A DNA stretch of 64,000 bases from Ignelater luminosus (taxonomy: Eukaryota > Arthropoda > Insecta > Coleoptera > Elateridae): assembly GCA_011009095.1 (NCBI GenBank), contig VTPC01002291.1, positions 1 through 64,000 on the forward strand, given 5' to 3'. Under the pieces are notes generated by a model. That model saw only the letters and a program-made list of their open reading frames with translations, did not search any database and had not been told where the DNA came from. Positions 1 to 11,640 of the stretch are shown piece after piece. How positions within the stretch are numbered: the stretch's first letter is position 1; each line of letters begins with the position of its first letter. The position numbers were made by a program, and so were the translations under genes.

Positions 1-2540
1 CCGAAAAAACTATAATTCTGAAAGATAAATTCGAATATAAGTTCATACTTTCCAGACTGAGTATGTACCTTTTTTGCAATATTTCAATGATTTTTACCTT
101 CGAAAAGAGATGTTACATTTATATTACATTGCGTACCGATCGCGTATAGGCAACCCAATATACACTGCTGTACGGAAGTAAGAAAATATACGAGTACGTA
201 TACTGCAATAGTTAAATATTTATATACTTAGAATTTTATAATTTTCTCGTTTTCGGATTAAAAGAAATAAAACTTATAAATATGCAGAAGAGTTATTTAC
301 AATTATGACATTGTAAAAATGGGAAAAACTATCATACCGCTTAAAGTGCAAAAAAGATCGGTACCTACATACTACGTCTACTTTCGGCCATATGACCGGT
401 TCCTCTTAACGTTAGCTTTCTTCTTCTTTCATCTTGAGTAAGCAGTAAGGCCATCTTTTTTCGAGAATGTTATATTATTGTTACTAAGCAGGTATAGCTG
501 AAAATGTATAATTATAAACTTTAAAACGTTGATGATGATGATACACTACACTTCATAATTTGCAGAAGGGCTGATCTATTGAGAAGAAACTCAAACAGGC
601 AGCCAAAGGTCACTTTTATACCTTATATTAAAGGAATTAATAGAAAACAAGGATAAACAAACAAAAGGAACTAAGAATATTTAACAACAATTTATTTTTA
701 AGAATAGTCTTTAAGGTCATCATATAATTTTGAAGATTTAAAATTAATACCTCACGTTTTTTTCTAATATATAAAACAAATGATATACTCCAAAATGGTA
801 TACAATCAATTACTTAATAAAATGCACAACTAACCAATAAAAACACGTTCTAGTGAATAACAACCAATTTACCGTGTAATAAACCGCAAAATCGGCATTA
901 CTTATAGTTTATACGTTCGTACCAAGGTCGACTCAATTTACTTTTAAACTGGAACTAATGGATGCACCGATTGCAATGCAGAAAAACCTTCGTTTAAGAA
1001 AATATTCTTTTTTTACTAAAACAAAATTAGGAGAAACCTTATTAATTAATGATGTCTTGCAGAATCATTGCTACCGTCCTACACGTATATTTTTGTTAAT
1101 GACAATCCGAGGCCGTTGTTAGTATTATTCAGTTCCAGCCGGCAATAATAATAATTTTGTTTACTTTCACTTTTAATTTTACTGTTATTTTAAAAATAGC
1201 AACATAGATTAGCAGAAAAAAATTGTTACACTGAATTATCTAGAAAAAAGTACTTATTTGCTAACCATATTATCGATGATGACCATTTAAGCAATCCCGC
1301 AAAGATTAATCATCACATTTATACCAAACTAGCTGAAACACCTAAGCACACATTTTACATAATCTCAACGTCACAAACGTGATGTCATTTTAAAGTACCA
1401 AATGAACATTAATAAATTTTTTTGTGCCAGTATACGGTAGCCAAGTGGGAAGAATTTTGTATATTCTGTTTGTTCATAACGGAAATTTGTAAAAACCTGA
1501 GATTCTTTTGTTTTTATTTTCATATTTTTCAAGAGAATTAGAAGAAATTTAAATAAACTAGATAAGAATAATAATGTTCTTACGTGTAACTACATACATT
1601 ACGAAAGTAGTACTGTTATTATATAATTGATACAGTATATAATAATAATAATAAGTATGTAATAATAAATAGTTATGCAATGAAAATTGAAAAGTCGAAA
1701 CACGCGTTTTAGAAAGCGAAGAAAACTTCCATTTTTAGCTAAAACAAGAATTCGAGACATTTTATTATTTATAAAGGTCTTTCTACATTTCTTATTCAGT
1801 CATACAGTAACCCGTATCGTTAATGATTTTATTGAAATTAGCACTAATCACATTTAAAAATAAATTCCCGATATTTTTCCATTTTAGCACAGGTCAACCT
1901 TGATACGAACTTTGTATCCATAGAACGTTGAATAATTTTCTCGTCATTGCTATTGCAGACAGATACTACACACTTCTCTCGACCAGCCAGTGATTAACAG
2001 CATGTCTTTTACTAATTGCATGGAATGAGGTCATTGCCAGAAATGAATACTTCCCAGAAATGAATTACATATTTTACGTGATGTGAGAAAAAAGGTGTTA
2101 TCATTTTGTAGTTTATTTAATAACAGTTATGTATAAATTCAATTGTTTTCGTTTATATTAACAAAATAATGAGTCACTACTAAAAGTGAAATATTGTTTC
2201 ATTAGGAGCTTTATGTTTTTTTATGTAAAATCAATTTTAGCATTTTTAGTTCACACCATAGTATACATTGTATATGGATAGTACTGGGTGAATCCTTTTA
2301 AATTATTTGTAGAAAACTAGACGAAAATGAAATTATTTTAACTGAAAGTAGCATTTGTTTGCTGTAGTGTAAAATCTGGTTCAAGAACTACAAACAGTAG
2401 TGATTACCCAATTAGATCAAATTGTTCAGGTGTAAAAACCGATTGTTAGTATTATTTATTAATTTTGACAATTAAAACACCACTTCACGTTTCTTTAATA
2501 ATACATTACATTACAAGGGTCATTTAGTGGTCGAGGACAA
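1..2540. other. Gene-free AT-rich flank
   Basis: I see no open reading frame, RNA gene or clear repeat in this AT-rich stretch. It contains short homopolymers and TAA/TAT-rich patches only, for example around 1620-1670. It is probably intergenic DNA, but an exon of a neighbouring gene too short to recognise cannot be excluded. Confidence 0.5.
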
Positions 2541-2599
2541 AAAGTTTGGAGACGGAGCGAAGCGGCCAAATTTTTCAGTTTTCAAAGTTTAGTCGTTGT

Positions 2600-2740
2600 C
2601 GATTTAGATTAGCATATAATATTGGGTGTTCAGTATTAATCCCTGAAAGATCCAAGAAACGTTATGAAAATACACACAAAATTTTCAAGAATTGGCTAGA
2701 GAGAAAGAACGCAAATAGAAGTGAAAAAACCGCATTTATT
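2600..2740 (+). pseudogene. Possible Crypton-like (tyrosine recombinase type) N-terminal fragment
   Basis: One reading frame encodes LIPERSKKRYENTHKIF followed by KNWLERKNA. This resembles the N-terminal SAM-like part of Crypton-derived recombinase proteins in animals, where a 'PE+SK++Y...F..W' pattern is followed by a helix. The similarity stops near 2735, where the frame runs into unrelated sequence next to the decayed piggyBac copy. No catalytic Arg/Tyr residues are present. It is at best a 45-residue scrap of a mobile element, and the assignment rests on pattern recognition of a short motif. Confidence 0.3.
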
Positions 2741-2776
2741 AGGCATTATAGAAACCTGGAAAGCTGTAGGCATATG

Positions 2777-4311
2777 GTTATTTTATGTGGTAGTCCTTGA
2801 AGCAGTTCCTTTTTTCGCTAAGACAGAAGTCGACTTTGCAGTATGTACATTTTCATTGGGTGTGGTGTCGTCCCTTCTTCGTACTGCTCTGTGCGCAACG
2901 CAGGGAGGTTGTTCGGATAGGCATAAGGCATTTTTACTGTACCCTGTTTCTTGCAGTATAGTAGTTTTGAATCTTTTCATAGGCTTCTCAGTAGATTTGC
3001 TTCTCCTTTTGGGAACATTGGGTTAGACACCTATCAGCCCGGTGGATACATTCAGACAGAATTCTTTTAACGTCATCTTTGACGGGAACCTGTCTTGAAA
3101 AATAATGAAGGTATTCATCATTGCTGTATCCAAGAAGTAAAAAAAGATGCGGTGCCACCACTTATGAGATTTTTCATCAACCTCATATCGAATTTGTCAA
3201 CGTAACCCATGTGACGGTTATAATTCTTGACCATAGTACGGCATAGAACGTCTTCGCGAGTGCGGAGTGCCATTTTTTCGCCTACTTGCTGTTTCGACAC
3301 TAGCAAGATTGTGGTAGTTGCTCAGAAACAGAACCTAATCTTCTGTCCATCCACTTCAAACAAATGATTCTTTTTGTAGATACATGCCAATCGGAGTAAG
3401 CTCTCTTCAAAACCTTATCACCTTTCAAATCGTTTGGCATGCTTTTACGATAGTTTCTTGTCGTACCACAGGCGTATAATCCTTCTGCTATTAATAATCT
3501 GCAACATTACAGAATTGAAGTAATTGTCAAAGAATATCTTGTGATGTTTACCAACAAGACTTCTGGTTAGGTCAGGTCCCAAACTGGTTTCTACAATGGT
3601 GTCTACCTTGCCCGTGTAGATTTAGAACTGATTCACACTTTATAACCACGTTTTATAGGATTTAGCGGCAAATACTGACGTAAGCTGCTCCGACCCTTGA
3701 AACGGATCATAGACTCATCTATTGCTTGATTTTCGTATGGACGCATTGCCGATATAAATGTTTCTCTGAGTTTATCTAGCAAAGGACGTAATTTATTAAG
3801 ATTGTCAAAATTCTTGTCACCTTTTTTAGGTTGCCTCTCGTTATCGTTTACCAAGCAGCTAAGAAAAACGGTTTCTAGGCATTACAGAACTAATATATTC
3901 ATCCCGTAACTCAGGTCTTAATGACCGGTAATCTTCGTAACTTGGCAACTTTTTTATGCCCGTCAACAAGTTGATCCCAAGGAAAGCCTTCCTTTTATCT
4001 GCGTTTGTTGCCACAGTCGCATTGTGATTATCTCCCTTTTTCTGGACAGAAAACAGGTTACTCTGGAATACTATGTACTCGATGAAATCCAAGGAAAATA
4101 AATATAGGAAGACATCTAATGGAGTCTCAACGGTAGAAGGTAGATTCAGGCTTGTTTCTTCTTAAAAGATGTTGGACAAAGAACTGCTCGAAACGTCTGA
4201 AGTCCACGTTTTGTCTCGGTAATTTTCTCGTATAGTAGAAAGCGGTAGGTTGTCCTCCCAGTCTTAATCATCACTTTTATTTGATGTGCTGTTTTGATTA
4301 GTACACACCAT
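2777..4311 (-). pseudogene. Decayed piggyBac-type transposase
   Basis: Read on the minus strand from ATG at 4311, the frame gives MVCTNQNSTSNKSDD and then a stop, and continues with further stops into recognisable piggyBac blocks. Near 4090-3860 lies the DDE domain start (FIEYIVFQSNLFSVQKKG, later LLTGIKKLPSYEDY). Near 3850-3633 lies the hallmark block ENQAIDESMIRFKGRSSLRQY with KRGYKV. Near 3300-3118 lies YNRHMGYVDKFDMR, the expected 'YN..MGGVD..D' motif. The C-terminal cysteine-rich ring is split by a frameshift near 2800-2980. Known piggyBac transposases are about 550-600 residues and cut and paste at TTAA. This copy has at least two in-frame stops plus frameshifts, so it cannot make transposase. 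I could not identify its terminal inverted repeats. Confidence 0.85.
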
Positions 4312-4378
4312 AATGTTAATTAGATTCTCTTCAACAACTTTACCTTACTTTAGCCAACATCCGTGCTTGGCACTTCTG

Positions 4379-5560
4379 CTATCTGACGTCTGACGATCCA
4401 GTAGGCTTCCACAGCTCTGTCCTCAGGGGGTGAGCTTTGGAGAGTGCCGAACAAACTAGGAAATGTGCTGCGTCTTGTCTTCCGTCGCCACAGATTGGGC
4501 ACCGGTCATCTGTAGCTACTCCTACTCGGTGAAAGTGGGCCTGGTAATAATCATGCCCCGTAAGGAGCCCGAACCCGGCCACCGCGGCTGCTCCAGGTCT
4601 GGTCCTGGGTAAGGGGCCTTGGTCGTACAGTCTTGCCCATCTCTTCCCTTTTGACACTTCCTTGTAGTGATTACTTAGCCAGAGCTGGGTTGTGCTATCA
4701 ATCTCAGCACTTTCTTTGGCGAAGTTGTAGGTGCGCTCGTTACCGCCGATTCCAACATAACTTGAAACCCACTGTACCACTATTTTCTGAGTTGTGCATA
4801 GTCTAGTGAGCTTCTGACGACAAACGGGCACTAGAACGTTATCTGTGTTCTGGAAGTCTACCGGAAACACGACGTTCTTTGTATTGTTGGGGACTCTCCC
4901 TGCAGCTTCTGACACGACCAGCACTTCTCCGTCGAAATTGCTGCACGGGAATCTCACAGCTACTGCGCTTTCAGAAAGCGCACTATAGAATCCGGCTTCA
5001 GTGCGGCCTGATCCGGGTTTGGAGGATCCGTCCATGTATATTTGGATCCAAGAAGCTTCCAGGTAGAGCTCGTCGATGGCTTGCAGTGACAGTTGTCTCA
5101 TTTCCGCGTCAAGAGTATCTCTTTTGCTAGAATTCAAGCCACGAATCTTAAAGCTAATCTCGGGAAAAGAGAGGTTTGTGCTTGTGAACGTCGGCAGGGA
5201 CTCCGGTTCTCCTAGATCAATGCCATACCTTCGGGCCAGTTTCTTTGCTCTAGTCATTGGGGTTGCTTGCGTCTCTAGCCTCTCGGAAGCTGACCTATAA
5301 TCGTCCCAGCGTGCATTGTTGATGCGACGGTTTCTGTCCCAGAACTTTAGAAGTACTTTATCTCTACGGACGTGCAAGGGCTCAACGCTAGCTTGGAGTC
5401 CCATGGCAGGTATCGGTGTGGACTTAGCAGCTCATGTTATAATGTTGAGACGGTTTAGACTACAGTCGTTTGCCAACAGCATCACTTTACCGTCGTACTT
5501 CATAGCTGGGCGTACATACGTCTTAGGCAATCCCAAGCAGGCCATGTCGTAGTAGCTTAT
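4379..5560 (-). pseudogene. LINE (non-LTR retrotransposon) 3' fragment: end of RT, RNase H, zinc knuckle
   Basis: A 341-codon minus-strand ORF (5404-4379) encodes an RNase H domain followed by a CCHC-like knuckle. RNase H landmarks are IYMDGSSKPGSGRTEAGF (first Asp), VVSEAAG (Glu) and WVSSYVGIGGNE, matching the usual 'WVPSHVGI.GNE.AD'. In place of the usual AD after GNE the sequence reads TYNFAKE, so the last catalytic Asp is lost. The end is CPICGDGRQDAAHFLVC. Upstream on the same strand, to about 5560, the typical end of a reverse transcriptase region can be read (a PAMKYDGKVML stretch, then TTAAKSTPIPAMGLQ). The RT core and ORF1 are missing, as expected for a 5'-truncated LINE insertion. 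It belongs with RNase H-bearing clades (Jockey/I/R1-like), and I cannot choose between them. Confidence 0.8.
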
Positions 5561-5825
5561 ATTTTGACAGCTTTTTCATAAATTTGACTCTTAAATGCAT
5601 TTGGGAGAGGTAATGACGGATCCACCAGTGCAGGTTTCCTGAAACTCTGGACTTTTATCGGTTTATGCATTACCACCTGCCTCCAAACTTTGCCGTATGC
5701 GGCCTTAAAGCCATAAACATCATGAATGCTCTATTATCAATAAACATATTAAAAAATACAGCACCGAGGAATGCGTCTTCCAAATATTTGCTTTCATTTG
5801 CAAAACACCGTGTATATATTTTAAC

Positions 5826-5935
5826 AAGGTGTAATTTACAAAGTCATTGCAAGTCGAAAATTAAAAGTGACCATTTTCGCTATTCTCAATACTGAAAGAG
5901 TTATAAATATTTTTAGTTGTGGGGTAAAAGATAGG
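5826..5935 (+). repeat. Left remnant of a foldback MITE, split by later insertions
   Basis: This segment is an inverted match to 11530-11640. Both arms contain 'attttc/tgctatt', 'aatattgaaagagttat' and 'tttttagttgt.gggtaaaa' in reverse-complement relation. A complete relative lies at 34810-35202. I read this as one MITE copy whose two halves were pushed apart by the elements between about 5936 and 11260. Confidence 0.6.
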
Positions 5936-6400
5936 ATAAAGTTCCTAAATATCAGATAGTGCCCTAATATCAGATACCCAAGTAAAAAAGATGTTGAAGT
6001 CCTTATTTGAATAATGGCGGTAGGATAGAGTCTTAAACAGTGCCTAGATGGTGTGTGTCATGTTGGCAACACTGAAATGAATGCCATTTTAAAGAGCAGG
6101 TAACGAAAGTTACGCCACACCAAAAAAGTTTTTTCGTCTTATGCTGCTAATTTCCTGTTTGAGCTGAGTCAAGTCTTATTAGTTAAATTACCCTATTGTA
6201 ATGTCTTTATTAGATCATGTTGTAAGATAAAATGATAGAAATTGTCATGATTTCGAGGTTTTTACATGAATTTCTCTGAAATGTTTGAATAGTGACACAA
6301 ATTCTAATATTAGACACCACCTGTTGCCTAAAAAAAACTGTCTTATATTAGGCACATAAGAAAAATTTTCGATTTATGAACTATTTGTTCACGTTTTCAG

Positions 6401-7540
6401 ATGTCTGAAGTGAAAAAAAGAAGAAAGTCATGAGACCCGGTTTTGAAGAAAAATGCCGTGGAAGCTGTGAGGCGAAAAGAGATGGGATACTTGAAGACCT
6501 CAAAAATATTTGGGATTCCGAAAGGCACACTCGAAGGGTATGTGAAAAATACTGATTTGGACTGTAATGAACACATCGCCGTGCGCCTAGGGCGGAAACC
6601 AATCCCCTCAATGAATTCCCCCGAGACAATTTTGTGAACAGCGTGAGCTTGCCATATCACTCCGTGCACCGGATGTAGCCGTTAGATGTTGGTTTCATGA
6701 GCCCATTTAAGACATTTTATGGCCAGGAGTTAGAAACCTGGCTCCGCAACAATCCAGAATAGACAGTGAGTTCATACAGCATTGGGAAATTGTTCGGAAG
6801 AGCCTATAACAGAGCAGCAATCATGCAAGTCTCAGTAGGTGGTTTCGCTGCCACCGGCATGATGCCTGTCAACTGGCATGTCTATAGCGAGCCAGACTTT
6901 GCGGCAGAGGAAGTGAAAGTCACGACAGTCACACATCTTCATCTAAGAGCTCGACCAACTCAAGTTCAAGCAAGTAAATTCCACACACGTCGCCCTCAGA
7001 CACTATTATGTCATACCCAGCATTGCAGCCCCTTCCACAAACCAATTGTCAAGAAACATAAAATGCAGCTTGAAAGGCCGCAAAAGAAAATAAGGCCGGC
7101 TGTAAAACAACTTTTTAAGAAAAGATCAGCTGTTAAAGACGACAGCAGTTCCAGTGATAGGTATTCTGTCCACGACAGCAGTTCCAGAAGCGACTTCAGT
7201 GAGCTAGAAGAAAACGAGGAGTCAGATATTGAGGAGAGTTTGAGGCCTGCTGTGTCAGCCAGTCAACTGAAGGCGGCATGTTTCGTTCGAATTAAAATAG
7301 CATTATGATGTGGAAACTAGAAGATCTACCATAAAAAAGTATGTCGGAAGATAAAACATGGCTACAAAGAGGGCGCGACAAGTATGGAAGTAGATGTGCA
7401 ACGTGAAAGTAATAAAATCAATGGTATGTATTATTTTCCTAATGTGGCAGACACCATGAATATTCCTTTGCAGAACATTATATGTCTCCTTGAGACCAAA
7501 ACTGAACGCAGGGGAAAATCTACTTTTAAGTGGTTTGTCA
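6401..7540 (+). pseudogene. Pogo/Tigger transposase with internal deletion
   Basis: From ATG 6401 the frame reads MSEVKKRRKS, a stop, and then AVEAVRRKEMGYLKTSKIFG with IPKGTLEGYVK, the psq-type helix-turn-helix of pogo/Tigger/Jerky transposases. At about 6640 it jumps directly to VSLPYHSVHRM, a stop, PLDVGFMSPFKTFYGQELE and TWLRNNPE. In the family this block (normally 'LPPHTSH.LQPLDVG') holds the third catalytic Asp. The CENPB-type second DNA-binding domain and the first two Asp blocks, normally about 200-250 residues, are therefore deleted. Continuing frames give NWHVYSEPDFAAEE and a C-terminal YFPNVADTMNIPLQNI, both typical of the family. Several stops are present, so the copy is dead. It ends where the TA-flanked insertion begins at 7554. 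Confidence 0.75.
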
Positions 7541-7555
7541 TTTTTTATCTACATA

Positions 7556-8015
7556 CAGTGTGTCCCAGATCGAGTGGGATTGCATGGGTAACTTTTTTAT
7601 GATTATTATTAGAAATTTGGCTAAATGGACAATGTTAGGCAATTTTGTATGCCGATTCAGATTTAGGTTAGAAAAGTTTAAAATTCATAACCGATTAGCA
7701 ATTATTCCAAAAAAAGTGAAAATCGCGGTTTTCTAAAAAACTCAAATATCTCCGTAATTTAAAAAGCTATGCAAAAAGTGTTAACATGAAAGTTGCTTGC
7801 TTCGATGAGATACACTTAAAACTGATGCAAAAACAAAATTCAAGATGGCGGGTTCCGACATATTAATGACAACTTTCTTTTTTTAAATGGGCGCCATATT
7901 GGATTTTTACGTGATTAAATAGAATTTCTTTTTTCTTTTCAATGATGTGTAACACCCTATGTTTAAATTAAAAAATACCGATAATATTAATGGTTTTCAT
8001 TTTAAATCAAGTAGG
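7556..8015 (+). repeat. Left terminal inverted repeat of the Tc1/mariner-type element
   Basis: About 460 bp, inverse of 10417-10863. It begins with CAGTGTGTCCCAGATCGAG and ends with 'aaatcaagtagg'. Confidence 0.85.
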
Positions 8016-8019
8016 CACA

Positions 8020-9157
8020 TAGTCCAGTCAATGAATACCTAAAAGGGGGTTGTAGAGGACATGAAAGGGGGGAGAATGTTTCTCTCGAGGAATGTGTTGG
8101 GGGTAGTTAGGAGGCAAACATACTAAAAGTCCCCGTTCCTAGCCCTGCCGCTTCAGGGGGGGAGGGGGTGGAAAGGTCCTTTTTTTCAGTTCTTCGCTTA
8201 TAACTAGGAAACGGTACATCGTACGGTAAAAAGTATGCGTCGCAAAATAGAAGATAATTAAATTTCCTACAAGAATGTTTATATTTATTTTCTTTTTATG
8301 TGTTATAGTTTCCTAGATATTCGCCAGCGAAACTCGATAATTTTTTTTTGCCCCACATTCTTCGTCAAACTTGTCCTTCTAACTCCTCAGCCTTATGTTT
8401 TCAGAAAGGTCGTCAGACGGGAAGTTGTAGAGCATTAAATTTCCTTCGAAAATATGTATTTCGACTAATTTATCTTCTACAAGTCAGAAGTTACAGCAAT
8501 TTTAAGTTTTCGTATAAATTCGTAATTTCTCAAAAAAGCTATGTATTAAAAAACTGAAATTTAAAAACAATCTTACCTAGCCTTGCCAAATTCTAGTTTT
8601 TTAATACATAAATAACGATAATAACGAAAGCATAGTTTTCTTGAGAAATTACGAAATTCATCCGAAAACTTCAAATTGCTGTAACTTCTGACCTGTAAAA
8701 GATAAATTAGTCAAAATACATATTTTCGGAGGAAATTTAATGCTCTACAACTTCCCGTCTGACGACCTTTCTGAAAACATAAGGCTGAGGAGTTAGAAGG
8801 ACAAGTTTGACGAAAAATGTGAGGCAAAAAAATTTTTTCTAAAATTATCGATTTTCGCTGGCGAATATCTCGGAAACTATAACACATAAAAAGAAAATAA
8901 ATATAAACATTCTTGTAGGAAATTTAATTATCTTTTATTTTGTGACGCATACTTTTTATCGCACGATGCACCGTTTCCTAGTTATAAGCGAAGAACCGAA
9001 AAAAAGGACCTTTCCAACCCCCTCCCCCCTGAAGCGGCAGGGCTAGGGACGGGGACTTTTAGTATGTTTGCCTCCTAACTACCCCCAACACATTGCTCAA
9101 GAGAAAAATTCCCCCCCCCCTTCCATGTCTTCTACAACCCTTTCGTTGACTGGACTA
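8020..9157. mobile_element. 1.14 kb palindromic (foldback) element
   Basis: The two halves are reverse complements over about 550 bp each. The left end reads tagtccagtcaa at 8020 and the right end ttgactggacta ends at 9157. Inner landmarks pair throughout: the C-rich segment around 8100-8175 (gtccccgttcctagccctg) matches 9020-9085, the 'cgtcagacgggaagttgta' block at 8410-8430 matches 8750-8768, and the arms meet near 8575. No protein is encoded. It behaves as a non-autonomous foldback element nested inside the Tc1/mariner-type copy. The flanking target duplication could not be fixed. Confidence 0.8.
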
Positions 9158-9231
9158 ACAATAAAAAATGGAGGGGAAAATGATTTTTTAACAAAATGTA
9201 ACAAAACAAAACAATGTAATACCACTAACTA

Positions 9232-10094
9232 TTAAAATGACGACAAATCAGAGTAAATACTCAAATGTTGTCCGTTATTAGCCAAACGCAAACGACACTG
9301 TTTTACAACACTGTTAGTTACTTTACGCAATGTATTGCGATTAATTCTGTTAAATGCTTCCACCACTGCTTCACGTAGCTGTTCTACATTATTGTAATTG
9401 AAATGACTTCCATACACTTTATTTTTTATGGTTCCCCACAAGTAATAGTCGAGAGGTGTCAAGTCCGCTGATCTGGCTGGCCACTGAACAAGTGTGTTAG
9501 TCGTTATTACTCTGTTATCAAAACGGTCATTCAAATAAGTGATAACAGCCCTTTCATTGTGCGCAGGAGCGCCATCTTGCTGATACCATATTCGGATGTT
9601 TCGTGCCAAAGGCAGACCATCTAAGAAATCGTCTAAAGGTGTTTGGAGAATTTCCAGATAACGTCGAGCAGTTGAGTTCCATCAAATATTATGGGTCCAA
9701 TTAAACGATTTCCAAATATGCCACAAAAAACATTAAAACCAAATCAAATTTGATTTCACCGTGGAACCACTATGTGTGGATTGTCCTGTGCCCAGTAGTG
9801 CTCGTTATGCCGATTAAAAACTCCAACGTTAGACAAGTAAGATTCATCAGTCCATAAAACCAGATTGATAAAAATAATCATTTTCTGTACATTTGGTGAT
9901 AAACCATCTGCAAAATGTTGATCTACAAATATCATTTGGGCAGCATTCATTTTATAGGGGCGAAACTTATGCTTTTTTAAAATTCGAGAGGCTTTACATT
10001 TAGATACATTAATTTGGGTTTCTATTTCTCGAGTCGAAATGTCCGGATTAGCTGCTACACAGACCAATGTTAATTCCTCAGCATCAACGGCCAC
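9232..10094 (-). pseudogene. Tc1/mariner-type (DDE_3-like) transposase, broken
   Basis: Two minus-strand reading frames make up one transposase. The N-terminal part (10094-9756) has a helix-turn-helix region (NPDISTREIETQINVSKCKA, then SRILKKHKF) and the first catalytic Asp in VLWTDESYLSNVGVFNRHNE, then YWAQDNPHIV. The C-terminal part (9609-9232) has the second Asp in IWYQQDGAPAHN and the third acidic position in WPARSADLTPLDYYLWG. Between them (9755-9610) the expected 'GIFGNRLIGPIIFDGT' stretch can be read with frameshifts and a stop. The order and spacing are those of insect transposases usually annotated as Tc3-like or mariner-like DDE_3. The frameshifts make this copy inactive. Confidence 0.8.
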
Positions 10095-10416
10095 ATTTAT
10101 GTTTCTACTGGGTCTAATCTGTTAAATACCTTAATGTCTGGTTATTTTCTTTCAGGAAAGTTGGTTAGGTATGTTTAAGCAGCAATGCGGGAGTTTTTGT
10201 AACATTTGATGTATGTACAGAACATGTCATATTGTTTGTTTGTTGGAAAATTCGTCATTTGAACAGAGTAAGTAATTTATAAAAAATTATCGTAATTCAC
10301 CGGTGTATAACGAAATGTACCGATACTATTAATTATAGAACTGTTAAACTAATATAGCCGAATATTCTGACATGTTATAATAAATTTTGTTTTATTGTTA
10401 TTCAATTGTTTTCGGG

Positions 10417-10863
10417 CCTACTTGATTTAAGATGAAAACAATTAATATTGTCGGTATTTTTTAATTTAAACATAGGTTGTTGTACATCGTTAAAAAAGAA
10501 AAATTCTATTTAAATCATGTGAAAATCCAATATGGCGCCCATTTAAGTTGTCATTAATATGTTGGAATCCGCCATCTTGAATTTTGTTTTTACTTCGTTT
10601 TTTAGTGTATCTCATAGAAGCAAGCAACTTTCCTATTAAAACTTTTTACATAGCTTTTTAAATTGCGGAGGTATTTGACGTTTTAGAAATCCACGGTATT
10701 CAGTTTTTTTGGAATAATTGCTAATCGGCTTTGAATTTTAAACTTTTAGAACCTAAATCTGAATCGGCATACAAAATTGCCTAACATTGTCCATTTAACC
10801 AAAGCTCTAACTATAATAATAAGAAAGTTACCCATGCAATCCCACTCGATCTGGAACCCACTG
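10417..10863 (-). repeat. Right terminal inverted repeat of the Tc1/mariner-type element
   Basis: Inverse of 7556-8015, ending ...CCCACTG directly before TA. Confidence 0.85.
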
Positions 10864-11259
10864 TATATTCTTTTTATTATAATATCTATTAATTTTTATA
10901 CTTAACTGATTTTATATTTTTAACTTTTTAATATTCTAAAGGTGCTCTTTTGACTTGTAGAATTACATATTTAGATACCAACTTTTGAAATTTTTATTTT
11001 GATTACTCATCTCTTTCAAAACTCTATCGCCTCTATCTCAAATTAGGCGTCGTATGTGTCTTAAATTAGGCGTCGTATGTGTCTTATATTAGGTTACCGT
11101 TTCTCTTACGGGTGGAATCGGGTAACATTACATTATTGTTTTTTCGCGAGTTTTATGGTACTTAAGAAGCTTTTTAATGAATAGGTTCTTCACTTATAAA
11201 GCATTAATTCGAAACCTTAATCGTTTGTGGGATTTATTAACCGGTATTACTTTACGGCC

Positions 11260-11640
11260 AGCAATTTTAGTAATCAAAGTTTCTGATTACACTAATCCAT
11301 CACAATAATCGTCCTAAATGGTTGCTGGTCCTGGTCGCGTCTTGTGTCAAAGAGTCGATTTAAACCACCATGCGTGCTAATGTCGCATGGTATAGGATGC
11401 ACCCCATGTTGGATTTAAATCGACGAAAACTTGTCAACTTGGCACAAGACTCGGCCAGGGTCGGCTGCTGTTTAGAATAATTATTGTAATGGATTAGTGT
11501 AATCCAAAACTTTAATAAGTAAAATTGCTTTTTCTGTATTTTTTACCCTACAACTAAAAATGTTCATAACTCTTTCAATATTGAAAATAGCAAAAATGGC
11601 CATTCGGTTTTTGATTTGTTGAAATATCGAATGTGACACC
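11260..11640 (+). repeat. Right remnant of the split foldback MITE
   Basis: The segment carries a palindromic core: 'gatttaaaccaccatgcg' near 11355 pairs with 'tggatttaaatcgacg' near 11410, and 'gattacactaatccatcac' near 11283 pairs with 'gtaatggattagtgtaatc' near 11490. The same arrangement is seen at 34920-35115. Its outer arm (11530-11640) is the inverse of 5826-5935. Confidence 0.65.

Larger units (their letters stand above)
7556..10863 (-). mobile_element. Tc1/mariner-superfamily DNA transposon with about 460 bp terminal inverted repeats
   Basis: The element runs from CAGTGTGTCCCAGATCGAG at 7556 to its inverse ending ...CCCACTG at 10863. TA lies on both sides (7554-7555 and 10864-10865), the expected target-site duplication of the superfamily. 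The inverted repeats are long: 7556-8015 pairs with 10417-10863, with many indels and mismatches, so the copy is old. Matching landmarks include 'ggcgccatattgga' and 'caagatggcgg' in opposite orientation. The transposase gene lies between the repeats on the minus strand, and a palindromic element (8020-9157) is inserted just inside the left repeat. It sits within the Tigger copy. Confidence 0.85.
5936..11260 (+). mobile_element. Pogo/Tigger-like element, internally deleted and interrupted by a second transposon
   Basis: Boundaries are approximate and inferred from where similarity to the host MITE stops and resumes. Coding remnants of a Tigger transposase occupy 6401-7540 and are described separately. 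A complete Tc1/mariner-type insertion (7556-10863) interrupts the 3' part. AT-rich ends carry short 'cttatattagg' and 'taatatcagata' type repeats (about 5955-5975, 6340-6360, 11060-11095), which may be the degenerate termini. Confidence 0.55.
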
